From contig KL197715.1 of NCBI GenBank assembly GCA_000697665.1, positions 743,599 through 807,598 on the forward strand: a stretch of 64,000 bases of DNA, written 5' to 3'. Positions 1 through 11,805 of this stretch are shown here, piece by piece. Source of the stretch: Jaapia argillacea MUCL 33604 (lineage: Eukaryota > Basidiomycota > Agaricomycetes > Jaapiales > Jaapiaceae). The position numbers and the translations under genes are program-made. The notes below the pieces were generated by a model that was given only the letters and a program-made list of their open reading frames with translations, was not told the origin of the DNA and ran no database searches. Position 1 is the first letter of the stretch. The number at the start of each line of letters is the position of its first letter.

Positions 1-700
1 CCATGAGTGATTTTGCACGCGAATCGGACGAGGACTTTCCACGTCGGAAGTTTTAGCAGTGGGGGTGGGAGTGGCTTCGGGCGTCGAGTCTTCGGCATGA
101 GATAATGATAGAGGCTTTGATGGCACAGCCCTTGGCTTCGCGACACTCGGGGTGGGAGTGTTTACCGGATCTTCGGAAGGGGATAGTGCGGGAGGACTCC
201 TCTGACCACGAACCCGTCTTGCACGAAAGGTAATCGGCGAAGATTCCGACGATGAAGAAGAGGTGCAACTCGAAGACTCCGCGTTCATTGAACCGTGTAG
301 AGATATGCGGTCAGGACCAGGTATCGACGGAGGGGAAGGAAATTGATGACCCGTTTGAGGTGTCGGGGGCTGAACGATCAATAAGGTCGAGGAGGGAGGG
401 GATATACTCTGGGGGCGAGAAGAGCGCGAACTTGACGTTCTCCGAGGAATGGAGGGAAGTGGTGCTCCTGCGCTGTTAGAGTCCCGCGAAAACGAGTGCT
501 CCATGGGAGTGGAATACATGGTCATGGACATCGGGGGCAATGTCTGACAGGTGGGGGAAATATTCCAGGTACTGGTTCAAAAAATGGTCTCAGGTGTTGA
601 CCTGGGTGGGAGAGGGGAGCAGACTTACCTCAAAAAATGGGTCGCGTCGGACTGAAAGATGTCCGAGCAGCAAGAACTCGATGTTTTCGAGTCTTGATAA
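1..700 (-). CDS. Unrecognised Ser/Pro-rich protein, partial (runs off the left edge)
   Basis: An open minus-strand frame runs from 543 to the window edge without a stop. It joins in phase 0, across an intron at 628-544 (GTAAGT donor, CTGTCAG acceptor), to an upstream exon that ends at 629. The visible protein is low-complexity: Ser, Pro and Thr with short Arg-rich patches (for example RPQSISPP), typical of disordered fungal regulators. The upstream exon encodes LENIEFLLLGHLSVRRDPFF, which looks structured. A further intron with acceptor near 810 and donor near 880 is plausible (branch-like TACTGAT), but I could not build a consistent 5' end between 700 and 1450. The function is not recognised. 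The gene is convergent to nothing visible here, and its head lies back to back with the MYND gene at 1707. Confidence 0.5.
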
Positions 701-1706
701 CGTTAAAAAAGATAGTGGGTGTGAAAGTACAGACGTATGGATTGTCAGAGGTGACAGAACCCAAGAAACCGCCGTACGACTATGTACAAGCGGGACAAAG
801 CACGCTGCCTGAAAATTTGCAAGTTGGATCCGGCAATCAGTAAGTCTCAGACGCGACTCAGGACCAAAACCGCGATATCGCACCTGGGAATACCAGATCC
901 AAGAAATTCTCTACGCGAGACACGTTCAAGTCTCTTTCACAGCGATATGCTGGGCGTGCTCGAGCAACAGGAGATGGAGGACGAACGACTGACGTCGTTT
1001 TTGGCGGTTAATATTGGGAAGGAGAGTCTGTTTTTAACAGAGCCTAGACAGGCAATTGAGCCCCGCCCGCTCTGTCAGCCATAGCCTCGGACAAGATAAA
1101 CACAAGAGATTGCTCACCAAGCCTAGAACCCACCGACCGTCTTGAATGTCGTCGTCAACTGTGCGTTCGCCGCCGAAAGCAGCGATGAGCAGAGGCCAGG
1201 AGCACTTGGGGGAGAGGAGAGATGGAAAAATGAAAGGTTGCGAAGGGAACTCTGTGTTTTGGGTCGTAAAACTTCAACAAACAATATACGGAACCCATAT
1301 CTGGAATAGCTTATCCTTCGGCCAAGTCTGCTTCGCATTGCACGTTGCCCTTCTTTACATCCCAAGAACTTTGGCGCAATACAAATTTCCCTCGAAAGGC
1401 ATTGGACGAGCCACAGAAATGTAGGCAACCATGAGCCGACTGCACGGGGAACTTCAGGAAACATCCAGATCCTGCACCGATTGCACCCCCAGATATCTTT
1501 GGCTCGTCCTCATTCGTCGAATTGATCGCCAGCTTCTGTATAACTCTTCCGTTCGCCTAGATCTAAGCCGACCTCGGGTGGATAAAGGTTGGCTGTCTCA
1601 TCCTCAAACCTCCTCATCCGCGTGGACCTCGTCGGACGATTCGGATTGGCCTGTGGCGTCGTACTTCTACACTCGACCTGGTCTAGTATCGCTCACATTT
1701 ACGAGA

Positions 1707-2699
1707 ATGCCTCATATGTTCGATTCGGAATCGACTATTGTCTTGGGTGAGTACCAAGCATTCCAGCCATTCAACAGCCATTCGTGGTTGGTATTAATAG
1801 TGATCATCCCTGAACAGATATGACCCAGGAGCGACCATGTGGGGTCTGTGAGTCGACCAAAAACATCAAACAGTGCGCCCGCTGCAAGAGCATATCATAT
1901 TGCAGCAAGGAGCATCAACTGCTCGTGAGTGGTTTTCGCGCCTCCTTATTCCAGGTGCCAACATCGATGGACCTTCCCCGCCGGAAAAGGACTGGCCTAC
2001 CCACAAGAAGCAGTGCCAAAGAATCGCTCCGAAATCAGGCGACACCACTACAGTCACCGGCATCTTATTCCCAGCCCTTGAAGATAAACCTCGACTTGTT
2101 CAAGTCATCTGTAAAGTGGCGCGAGTCCGAGCCATGAGTCTTGTAGGAGATGGCCTATCGGAAGTCCTCTTGCACAAGCCACAAATGACACGATTCCTGG
2201 GAGATACTGACTGGGAGGGACTTTCCATCACCCACTGCGGGTCCACGCCGCTGAAACAGCCAATCAAGCTTTTCATCCGGGATAACTTCATGAACGACAA
2301 ATCACCTTTCAATCAGAGTGTTATAAAGTTCATGGGGAAAGGGACGCCCCACCCATGGGCTGGGAACCTCCTGGCCATGAAGATGGTTGACCCGTACACC
2401 TCCACTTATGTCGATGCGGGTTTGGACGACCTACGGGCCATTCGCGACTATTTCAGTTGGTATCCTAGCCGTGGCGGATCTATCGTGAGTTCCCAACTCT
2501 GCTCCCTTTACAGTACCCATCACGCTGAATTTGTATTCGATAACAGCCCGATGTCTTTGATGGTTTTACCGTTCTCAATTTGTAGAACACGCACACCGTA
2601 TCACTATCACCGTGCGACGTGGGCGCTCTGTGTTGCGTCATCAGGGCGCTAGACAGCAACACCATGCTATCTGATATCTCCTTGTACATGTCCTTGTGA
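1707..2699 (+). CDS. MYND-type zinc-finger protein (251 aa model)
   Basis: Exons 1707-1746, 1818-1924, 1990-2484 and 2586-2699; phases agree at every junction. The MYND finger is assembled across an intron: CGVC, CARC, YCSKEHQ in exon 2, then DWPTHKKQC in exon 3. This is the usual C-x2-C, C-x2-C, C-x3-C, H-x3-C zinc pattern, with the Trp before the His-Cys pair. MYND fingers bind proline-rich peptides and are common in mushroom genomes as small proteins of unknown role. The remaining about 180 residues (with KLFIRDNFM and KMVDPYTSTY) are not recognised. The start at 1707 (MPHMFDSES) is the nearest in-frame ATG; an upstream start in the same frame is possible. The 3' end is ambiguous: an alternative acceptor at 2546 gives PDVFDGFTVLNL then a stop. 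The gene is convergent with the RBR ligase. Confidence 0.75.
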
Positions 2700-3075
2700 C
2701 TGAATCTCCGTTTCGTTGGGGCTCAAGCATAAATGATGATCGAACTCTTTCGCCTCGTGGATCACCCTGGCGTCGATTCACACCTCAATCACATAAATAA
2801 GAATGAACCTTTGCCTGGCAATCTTTCACAATAGTACCTCGTGCCATGCTGCACATTCTTATTCCGATCGTGACCTGTACCAGAAGTCAACTAGAAAATG
2901 GAATTCACTCGGAACCGCGACTGACCTGCGGTTGTTGATCAACGAACACTAGGGTCGGTGCCAATATTCCAAGGGGGAAAGCTGAAAGAGTGGTGGAATA
3001 GATAACGATATCCAAATCAACACAAGCGAAAGTCCTGGACAAATGGTTGCGACATCAATGTTCACAAGCGACTCG
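2700..3075. other. Convergent 3' intergenic region
   Basis: This is the 3' flank shared by the MYND gene (+) and the RBR gene (-). I see no coding signal, repeat or structural RNA in it. Confidence 0.5.
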
Positions 3076-5064
3076 TCACTCTAAGTTGATCGTCCACTCC
3101 CATGTCCCTTCGAGTAGGCCGTTGGCTGTATCTTGTCGAAGAATTTCATGTCTCTTCTGCACGTAGACCTATAGGCACACCCCTGCTCAGCATGACGCCA
3201 CTGAGAAGAGCATTAGCTTCTCACCGTCTTATCAATCATTCTCTGACGGAGGCTTTTGACAGTTTCGGCCTCGATGGGCTCCTCTAACATTTGGGACAAT
3301 TCCTCGACCGCCTTCTCCAGATCCCTGCGCACCAGAATCACGTTGACTAAGGGCTCGATACCAGAGACGGTGAATCACTCACGCTTGTATATCCTCAAAC
3401 ATTTGCTTCTTATTTCCCGAAACCAAGAAATGGGCCATCGCGTAACTCCACTTGAGGGTTCGGCGACACTTGGTCAACTCTTCCACAGCTTGGTCCATAA
3501 ATTTGGCCTTTCAAGGGCCAAGAGGATTACTATGGTGGGTCGAATCCGGAAGCATCCAACGTACCTCTATCCAGGATAGTTGGCTGGCCTCTTGTATTTC
3601 AACGACCTTATCAGCCGTACGCTCGACGAGCTCTTCGTCCAGGTTGGCAGATAACTCGTGGTTGTTGAACCTATCAAAATAAAACAACCACTTGTCTAAA
3701 TTGCGTTTGGCTTCTGTCATCGAGTCGTCGGCGGGGGGCTCTTTCCAGGTGTTGCAAACACTGTCGTTGTATCCGTGCACCTCCCATTTCTGCATGCATA
3801 GCCAGCAGAACATATAATTGCAGTGTCTGCACACCTTCGCGGCGTCGCGGTGTCAATACCGCGACATGAGATATCTTTGAAGTATGTGCGTACCATCCGA
3901 CTTCCGGGGAAACATTGTCAGACTTGTCACATAGAGGAAGCAAACCGTCAACTTACTTGCATCCCCCGCTCTTTTCTATGTTCTGTTGGCATTTCGGACA
4001 GTTACGAGTATTCGCTTTGATCCATTGCGAGGTTCCAGCGTCCTCTCTCGCATTCTTCAACCATATGGCCGCCAGTTGACAAACGATAGGTCGATGGTCA
4101 GAGTCCATTCCGCATCCGAAGCAGAATAAATGTGACTTTGCGCATCCAACGGTTGGGACAATGGTGAGAAGCGTCGATTTGCTAACGCTCGTACAAGACA
4201 CAGTTTCGGTGCAGCCTGGAGAAGGACAGAATCGAAGGCTGGGATGGGCTGCTACGTAAGACTCGAGTAGAAGTTTCTGATACCTGTATGCGAAGATGAG
4301 TGTTCAAGGCGTGCCTAATGAGATAAAGGTCGACGAACCGCGTATGACAATCCTGATCAACGAGCTTCGTTATAGATGGTTCGTCCAAAACCGTTTGACA
4401 CCCATCCTGCATGCACTTGATCGTACACTGCCCCTCATCCATGATTTTGCCCTTTACATATATCTCCCAGCAAGCTGTGCAAAACCGATGTTGGCATCTC
4501 AGCTGGAACGTCTCCTCCAGAGTTGGTGTATCGAAGCAGATCCCGCAGGCAGGGTCTTCACTGGTGTTTGACCTCAGGCGAGGGCGCTTATGGGCATGTG
4601 ACCGAGGTACTGCTTTCACGACGGGCTCTCCAGCATCCTTCAAAACCTCTGTGGGGGACTCCATGTACCGATCGATAAGACGATCCTTGTTCCATCGAAA
4701 GTGACGAAGAAGAATGGATACGATGGGGGGCTTTCGAGGTAGGAGATTGAGTCAGTAACAACAGGAGTACGAGCGAGAGTCATACCTCAGATCCAATGAC
4801 GGCAGCCAAATCTTGGATATCTTGCAGAACCTTTGCTTGCAGACTATCGACAGAAAGACTCTCGTAGTTTAGTTCATAAGGCGGCTTCTTCCCTTTGTCT
4901 TTGGCGGAGGATGAACCAAAGTCGCTTCCGTCCTAGATCCGATGTCGTTCAGCAATTTGGTAAAGTACTTTCGATCCGAACGCAGAGAGGAGACTCACAT
5001 CATCAGGGAAATCATCGTCGTCAAAATCGTAGCCATCGTCCGAGCCACCAGAGTAGTCTGACAT
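3076..5064 (-). CDS. Ariadne-type RBR (RING-IBR-RING) E3 ubiquitin ligase, 508 aa
   Basis: Nine exons (minus strand): 5064-4999, 4932-4786, 4730-4339, 4283-3957, 3900-3894, 3834-3565, 3507-3383, 3324-3225 and 3168-3076. Introns are 55-66 nt and all phases agree. The N-terminus MSDYSGGSDDGYDFDDDDF is the acidic Ariadne start, which decides the ATG over an upstream in-frame start. RING1 is CGICFDT with HRFCTACWEIYV. The IBR follows RFCPSPGC with FCFGCG. RING2 reads NCPKCQQNIEKSGGCNRMVC then FCWLC; the Cys of GGC is the catalytic thioester Cys in this family. The C-terminal Ariadne domain follows (LFYFDRFNNH, SWIEV, CRRTLKWSYAMAHF) and inhibits RING2 in known members. Ariadne ligases take ubiquitin from UBE2L3-like E2 enzymes and often work with cullin-RING ligases. 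Exon 5 is only 7 nt. Confidence 0.93.
3894..3900 (-). other. 7-nt microexon of the RBR ligase
   Basis: The exon TCGGATG lies between a GTAAGT..GGAAG intron (3956-3901, 56 nt, branch-like CTGACAA) and a GTACGC..CGAAG intron (3893-3835, 59 nt). It supplies the last base of an Asn codon plus Arg-Met, giving GGC-NRMV-CRHC as expected for RING2. Other joinings I tried break the frame or the zinc ligands. Confidence 0.85.
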
Positions 5065-5321
5065 GATGACAGGGATGAGACGCCGCTGGGAAACGACTCG
5101 GACGGGGAAACAAGGTTCGGTGCCGACGGCCTTCGTCGGTGCGGGTTTGTTTGTTCCACGCGACGACGGATCAGACGAAGCAACCTCCGAAGGCGCTAGG
5201 TCCGAGTCTACACAGGAGTAGTTGCCCAAAATATATACCCCAAGAATGAACCCTAGGTGTACATAAGATACAAAATAGCCGCAGCTACGTACTGTAGATT
5301 GTGAACGGAAGGCGAAACACT

Positions 5322-7618
5322 CTATAAAACAATAACAGCAGGTTGAAAATACGACTGTGTCTGGACGGGTGAGGAAACGAGTGGGGACATTGTGTACATG
5401 GCCAAAGATACCGATGATCTCTCCAAGGCATCGCTATAATAGGCTGAGAGTAATCGTCGAATGAGTTCACAAACCAGGATATGCGAGGACAAGCTACCAA
5501 CGTACCCGCGACAGGGAAAACTTCGGCGACGCGTTTTAAGCCATGAATCAAGGCCTCGAGGTCTTGATGTGGATGACCTGAAGCTTCTGTCAGAACGGAG
5601 AACGTAGTTTTCTCCATCCTTTTCAAGTGCACTTGAGCTGCCAACATCCAACACGTCTAACGCATGTATTCGTCAATTACAATCTCCGGGCGAGAATATA
5701 ACAAAGAACTCACGCAGATGATAGGATCTAGATATGCGAAATCCTGATCGTCCAGTCCTTGAACGGTGAGGGAGATAGAGATGGCCGCCCTCAAGCATTT
5801 CTCATACATCTCCCCAGGCAAATGTTGACACAAGTTGATGTAAGACGCATACACCAGAGTATGAATGGCTAGGACATTGATGTCCACTCGCTCTGACGAA
5901 GCCGGTCCACACAGAGGAGGCAAAGTAGTGCAGAATTCGTCGAGATCAAGTTCGGCTGCGCATTGTTGTTCTATCCACACTTGACTCCATTTTGAACGGC
6001 CTGAGAAAACAAGGGTCTAGCTATGAAAAACGACCATAGATTCTGACTCACGAGAACATATCCGAGCTGTCCACTCGAAAAGAGCTGCTGCCTTCCCTTT
6101 CAATGCAAGATGGTACAACTGAAGGTCGGGAGATACGGAGGGCACATCTGAACCGAGGGCGTCACCGCTAGTAGGTGCATTCTAAGTGCGCTGGGTGAGC
6201 AACTTTCGCCAAGGATCAGACAATGAAGACGACTCACAAAATCGTAATGGTCGACAGTTGATAACGGGGTCGCGGCAGGTAACCCAGCAGCCGCGGACCA
6301 AGCACGATTGACAACAATATTCTGCCAATAAGCACCTATCCTCTCCTCAGTCTCCACCCTATCCCTCGGAGGCGAGATTGAAATTTCGGGAACCTCATTA
6401 TCCTCCTGTAAATGCAACCATTCCTCAGCTCTCGTTTCCGAATCCGAATCCGCCTGGCGCAACTTGTCAAGCCCGAGCCCGACAGCGAACCGCGCGGCAC
6501 AACATGAATGGCGATAACCATCCAAGAATTGCGTGTGAACAAAGAAGTATACCGCAAGGAGACTTGAAGTTTGCACCAGGTCGACTAGGCGGTTTGAACT
6601 TTCGAGCAAATCAGATATGGAGGCGAGAGCTCGGGTTAGAAAGAGTGGCTTAAGTCCGGAGAGGTTCGGCGAGCGTGAGAAATGGGCTCCTAGTAAGCAG
6701 ATCGTATTGACCAGGGCCGGATGTGGTTGGATGTCCTCATTTTCGGGACCGCGAGATTGGAGAGATTCAACGAATCTTGGAACGCTGTTGACATGGAAGC
6801 CAAGCTGGTGGCGATGCGAGAGAAAGGTGTCGATCCTGTATATGTAGGGTTAGGTGAAGTTGCCAACCCAAACTAAGGCCTTACAGGTACTGTTTTGTTT
6901 GAGGTGGGACGGATGGATCTGAAGACCATGGCCAAGGTGATGATTGGAGAGGAAGAGGGGATAACAACGAGTTCGGTAACACATCCGTGGGGTCCGAGTC
7001 GGTGTCAGAAGAGGTGAGTTCTCCGACGGCCAGAAAAAAATCATCAAATGCAGGGGGCGCGCACGAAGGAGACGGATCAGAACCAGAAGAAGTGTACATC
7101 ATGGAAGGAGTAATATCGGGAGTTGTCGTTAGGTCAAAGAAGGAGTTGTTTGTCGATGAGGGAACAATGAACGGCGAGGATAACGCAAGATTGGGGGTGT
7201 CGAGGGATGTGGATGAAGATGAGGACCCGCTCGTCATGTTAGGGCTACCAAGAGATCCTGGAGAATCAGTATCGCCTTGGTCCTCCAGTTGCCGGACCTT
7301 TTTCTCCAAAGCCGCGACTTTCTCCTGCAACATCCTCGTCCGAGACTTGACCTTCTGATCCTCGTACTTGCAATCCTGAGACCGCTTTGCCTTTCTACAC
7401 TGGCCACAAGTTGGCTTGTCCCCATCGCATTTCTGTCCGGGCGATCAGGAGGAGATCAACATACTCCTCAGCTCACAACACACCATTTTCTTTTTCCTAC
7501 ACGTTTCCCTGTGTTAGCACCAACGGGAGGTTGAACTGGGACGTAATCACCTGCATGCTGTACACGCCGCACCTCTCTGCAAGGGAGACACAATTCTGGA
7601 GATTGGAGACGACGACAT
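5322..7618 (-). CDS. Zn2Cys6 fungal transcription factor, 638 aa
   Basis: Eight exons (minus): 7618-7551, 7496-7484, 7432-6885, 6835-6238, 6181-6052, 6000-5714, 5656-5506 and 5443-5322; all phases agree. The N-terminus MSSSPISRIVSPLQRGAAC leads straight into the zinc cluster C-x2-C-x6-C-x6-C-x2-C-x8-C (residues about 19-46: CTAC, KCDGD, CGQC, QDCKYED). A heptad-like segment follows (MLQEKVAALEKKVRQLE, likely dimerisation coiled coil), then a Ser/Thr/Pro-rich linker. The middle-homology region comes next: LIDTFLSHRHQLGFHV, LLGAHFSRSPNL, LLAVYFFVH, ARFAVGLGL, as in the fungal_trans families of mushrooms. It is probably a nuclear DNA-binding regulator; the target is unknown. A 13-nt microexon splits the zinc cluster. 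It is divergent from adenylate kinase across about 1 kb. Confidence 0.92.
7484..7496 (-). other. 13-nt microexon inside the Zn2Cys6 cluster
   Basis: The exon GAAAAAGAAAATG is flanked by introns of 54 nt (7550-7497) and 51 nt (7483-7433). It encodes the basic KKKM between the second and third cluster cysteines. Skipping it would remove 13 nt and shift the frame. Confidence 0.85.
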
Positions 7619-7999
7619 AGGGAAGAGTCAACAAGAGGACTCCGAAAAGTTCGCGGTGAACATGATATACTTCGATCAAAGATCCATTTGCTCAGCGCGT
7701 GGGTGGGCGTGGCGGTGCGTAACCCTTGATTGAAGTAGGTTCAGAAAGAAGGTTACTTGGGATCAAGCATGTTCGATCCAACGATGATGTTTTGGATGGG
7801 ACATGAATGCCGTATTCCCTAGAGAGGCAATCAGTTTCCCTTCGGCAAGATGGCCCTGATCTCGACCATTTCATAAACAGATCGCGCTTGTAGCTGCAAA
7901 ACGTGGCGGACCACAGATGATTGGCCCCACCGCGCCATGTGCTGTGGATGAACTCAGGTAATAGAACGGCCAATCCTACCCTCCGACGGGTTTAGATCC

Positions 8000-8575
8000 A
8001 CCGCTGAAGTTGGTGCTGGAGACACCGGGACGATATGGGGCTTCTATCAGCCGTATCTGAGCGCACATTGAGTCCAGCGAGGTTGTTGCGGTAGTTTGTC
8101 GCGCCAATGCGTCCGGCCTTATTGACGACGAGAGGCCACCTACCCGAGCCCAGTATGTCCTGGTTAACGTAGCCAGTTGACCACGTTCAGATCTCCCTGC
8201 CACCGAAATTTATCCATCAGAACTCATTGCGCAGATAGCGGACGCCGAGGAGTGGGGCAAATCGGAGAACAGCAGGCAGATCAGCGCAGAAAGATGGTTG
8301 GAAATGGAAGCATAGGGTGCGAAGAGACAGCTGGAACGACACAAATTTACAAGTACAGGGCAAGTGCATCATGGTCTGGAAATACGAGGAATGTGTATGG
8401 ACCCCTCACGGTTCTGACCAAGTGGATAACCCGACTCTGTCCGACCCCGCAGAGCTGGGGAACGGGACGGCAATCAGGCTCCGTTTGAAAAAGGACATGT
8501 CCGTAACGAGCGAATTTCACGGTGTCTCCGAGCCAATCCTCGTCAACGGACTTCCACATATCTCTCCGTTTCAAA
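8000..8575 (+). pseudogene. Possible decayed HSP90 N-domain fragment
   Basis: Plus-strand frames carry broken similarity to the HSP90 ATPase domain in the right order. VGAGDTGTIWGFYQPYLSA resembles the [21 protein letters not shown] region. Later come CVWTPHG, then PAELGNGTAIRLRLKKD, resembling the YVWES...GRGTxLxLxLKxD region. At least one frame change and stops separate them, and the GHKL ATP-lid glycines are not intact. I judged this by eye from remembered HSP90 motifs, so it may be chance. The rest of 7619-8660 shows no gene; it is the shared promoter interval of the Zn2Cys6 factor and adenylate kinase. Confidence 0.3.
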
Positions 8576-8660
8576 ACTCGTCTTCCGACGACTGTCGCCC
8601 CTTTCCTTGTATTCTTTCTTTTCGTCTCCTCTACCACTTCTTCCTAGTTCGTCTACGGTC

Positions 8661-9612
<952 letters not shown>

Positions 9613-9830
9613 ATACAGCGGTTTCCTTGTCTAGACTACAGTATCCTTTGGTATTCAAGCTTGTCTGATATCCTATGTTTTGTGCCAGCGATTTTGAGTT
9701 GCCGTGAATATCTCCCATACGCGTGTCCAAAAATAGAATACACGATCTGACGTGTCGGTGCTGCCACGTCCAGCGAACTCACATAACCCTTTGACTTGTC
9801 TGCTGTCGCCCCAGCTCTATACGGGCTGCC

Positions 9831-11473
9831 ATGGTTTCAATATGTTCACTGCTGGTCTCTTTACTGAGCCTTGCTCTTCTATCTCTCGCAAAATCTAGTA
9901 CAGGCGACTCGGTGCTGGTTGTACTCGAGCCAACACTTGACCAGGCTAACTTTTCCGTCTTCTTTGACGGTTTGAAGAGTATGTACTGCAGGTTTTGCCA
10001 AAATCCAAATGGGCTGACGCGTTTGTGAACAGAGAAAGGCTATGAGCTGACTTTCCGAGCCCCAAAGGACGTTTCGCCAGCTATAATCCAGGATGACATA
10101 CCTTCCTTCTCCCATGTCATTCTTTTCGCGCCTGAAACAAAAGGTAAGCACAAAATAATTCCTGGGGCATTGCTGGGCAGAGCTGTATTTATGAATAATC
10201 GTTCAGCATATGCCGGAGACATCACTCCGCAATCCCTAGTCACTCTACTCTCGAAAAATACCAATGTTCTCTTCGTCCTATCTTCCAAGCAAACTCCAGT
10301 ATCATCCCTCGCGCCAGAGTTCTCCTTGATCCTCCCACCACCCGGTACACCTCTCATCTCCCACTTCCCCGAACGTGACACCCCACCCTCTGTCATCCCG
10401 ATCCCAACAACCACCAACACAATTCCCGTCACCTCTTCCAACCTCTCACCAATTTGGTACTCTGGTGTCTCCTTCGCTTTGGGCAACAACCCCCTCTTGT
10501 TCCCGATCTTGCGAGCTCCCCCTGAGAGTTTTGCGGCGGATTCCACTGAGGATACAGGAGCGGATGCCGTGGTTGATGCGGCTGAGAAGAGTGGCGAAGG
10601 TCTTTGGGCTGGGAGCTCGATGAGCGTCGTTGCTGGTTTCCAGACTAGGGAGGGTGGTAGGGCTGCTTGGGTTGGTGGGGTTGAGGTTTTCGGTGACGAG
10701 TTTGCTAACAAGGAGGTCGCTGCGTGAGTGTTTTATATTGAGTTTCCCCTGATTCTGAGCTCACTGGATGCGGTATCCGTTTCGGTAGGGGCGTGAAATC
10801 TGGCAACGCGCAATTCGCTCAAGAGCTTGCTTCGTGGGCTTTCCAAGAGTCTTTCGCTCTTAGAGTTGATAGCATCGACCATCACCGCGTCAATGATACA
10901 ACCGTTCGTGAACATTATACCACCAATGACCAAGTCGTTCGTTGTCCCAATAATATCCTCTCATTTAACACACCCTGAAATCTCCTGTATAGGTGTATAC
11001 GACCCATATCTCAAAATTCAACGCCGAGACTAACGCTTGGGAACCCTTTTCCGGGATCACCGATTTGCAACTCGAGTTTACGATGTTGGACCCTCATGTC
11101 CGGACTGCCCTGCCTCCCGTCCCCGGTTCTCCTGGCGAGTACTCGGTTACTTTCCGCGTCCCCGACCGACATGGTGTCTTCAAATTCGTAGTTGACTACA
11201 AACGTAAAGGGTAAGATCCACCCCGCCTCCTCATCTCGCGGTCAAAATCAAACCCTGACCCCTCTGTATTTTAGGTGGACACACATCCACAGCTCGACAA
11301 CTGTCCCCGTCGTCCCACCCCGACATGATGAGTACCCGAGGTTCTTGAGTGCTGCTTGGCCCTATTATGTTGGTGCTATTAGTACCAGTGTGGCGTTTTG
11401 GGTGTTTGCGGTTTTGTGGCTTGCGGGGGATGACAAGTCGTTGTATAAGAAGAAGGGGGGAAAGACTCAGTGA
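9831..11473 (+). CDS. WBP1: Oligosaccharyltransferase 48 kDa subunit (OST48/WBP1), 446 aa
   Basis: Exons 9831-9978, 10033-10143, 10207-10723, 10789-10936, 10993-11210 and 11275-11473. This is an essential non-catalytic subunit of the ER oligosaccharyltransferase, which moves the dolichol-linked glycan to Asn. Residues 1-20 are a signal peptide (ICSLLVSLLSLALLSLAKS). The lumenal part has the family pattern DSVLVVLEPTLDQANFSVFF, KGYELTFRAPKD, SHVILFAPETK and ITPQSLVTLL, then a C-terminal beta region (EYSVTFRVPDRHGVFKFVV). A single membrane span near the end (YYVGAISTSVAFWVFAVLWL) is followed by a short Lys-rich cytosolic tail. The exon 4 donor was set at GTTCGT (10937); GTCGTT three bases earlier would drop one Val and is weaker. 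Length agrees with fungal Wbp1. Confidence 0.95.
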
Positions 11474-11805
11474 GGGGTTCAGAGCTCTAGAGGTTCAACG
11501 ACTATTGTGCTTGTGGAAATTTATTTGCTTTCGATAGCTGTGTCTGTCGTCGCGGTCCCTTCATTGTGATTCGTTTCAAGGTTCTTGACTGTTCGACAAG
11601 TAGCACTAAGCGCCCATAGTCGATCACCTATGGCAAACGTCGCCAAAGGCCTTCTCGATGGCGTCAACATCTGTCAGCAGCCCTGAGTTGCTGTCTACGA
11701 TCGCCTTGCACCAGCGCAAGAACTTGGACTTCGAACATCCCGATAATCAAACTCAACTAAGCTCCATCGACTCTGGGCATCACTGTATCTTCCTTTCCAA
11801 CCACG

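Noticed and set aside
3835-3893. Alternative RING2 joins using ATATCTCATG as an exon
   Set aside because: They break the frame or lose the zinc-ligand Cys after GGC; the 7-nt exon solves both.
4182-4300. RBR exon read straight through HLRIQVSETSTRV
   Set aside because: A GTTCGT..TACAG intron (4338-4284) gives HTRYQKLLLESYVAAHPSL, matching the Ariadne family; the read-through does not.
6601-6721. Suspected frameshift in the Zn2Cys6 factor near FSRSPNL
   Set aside because: Re-reading the junction of the two sequence lines showed the frame is continuous (SPNLSGLKPLFLTRAL).
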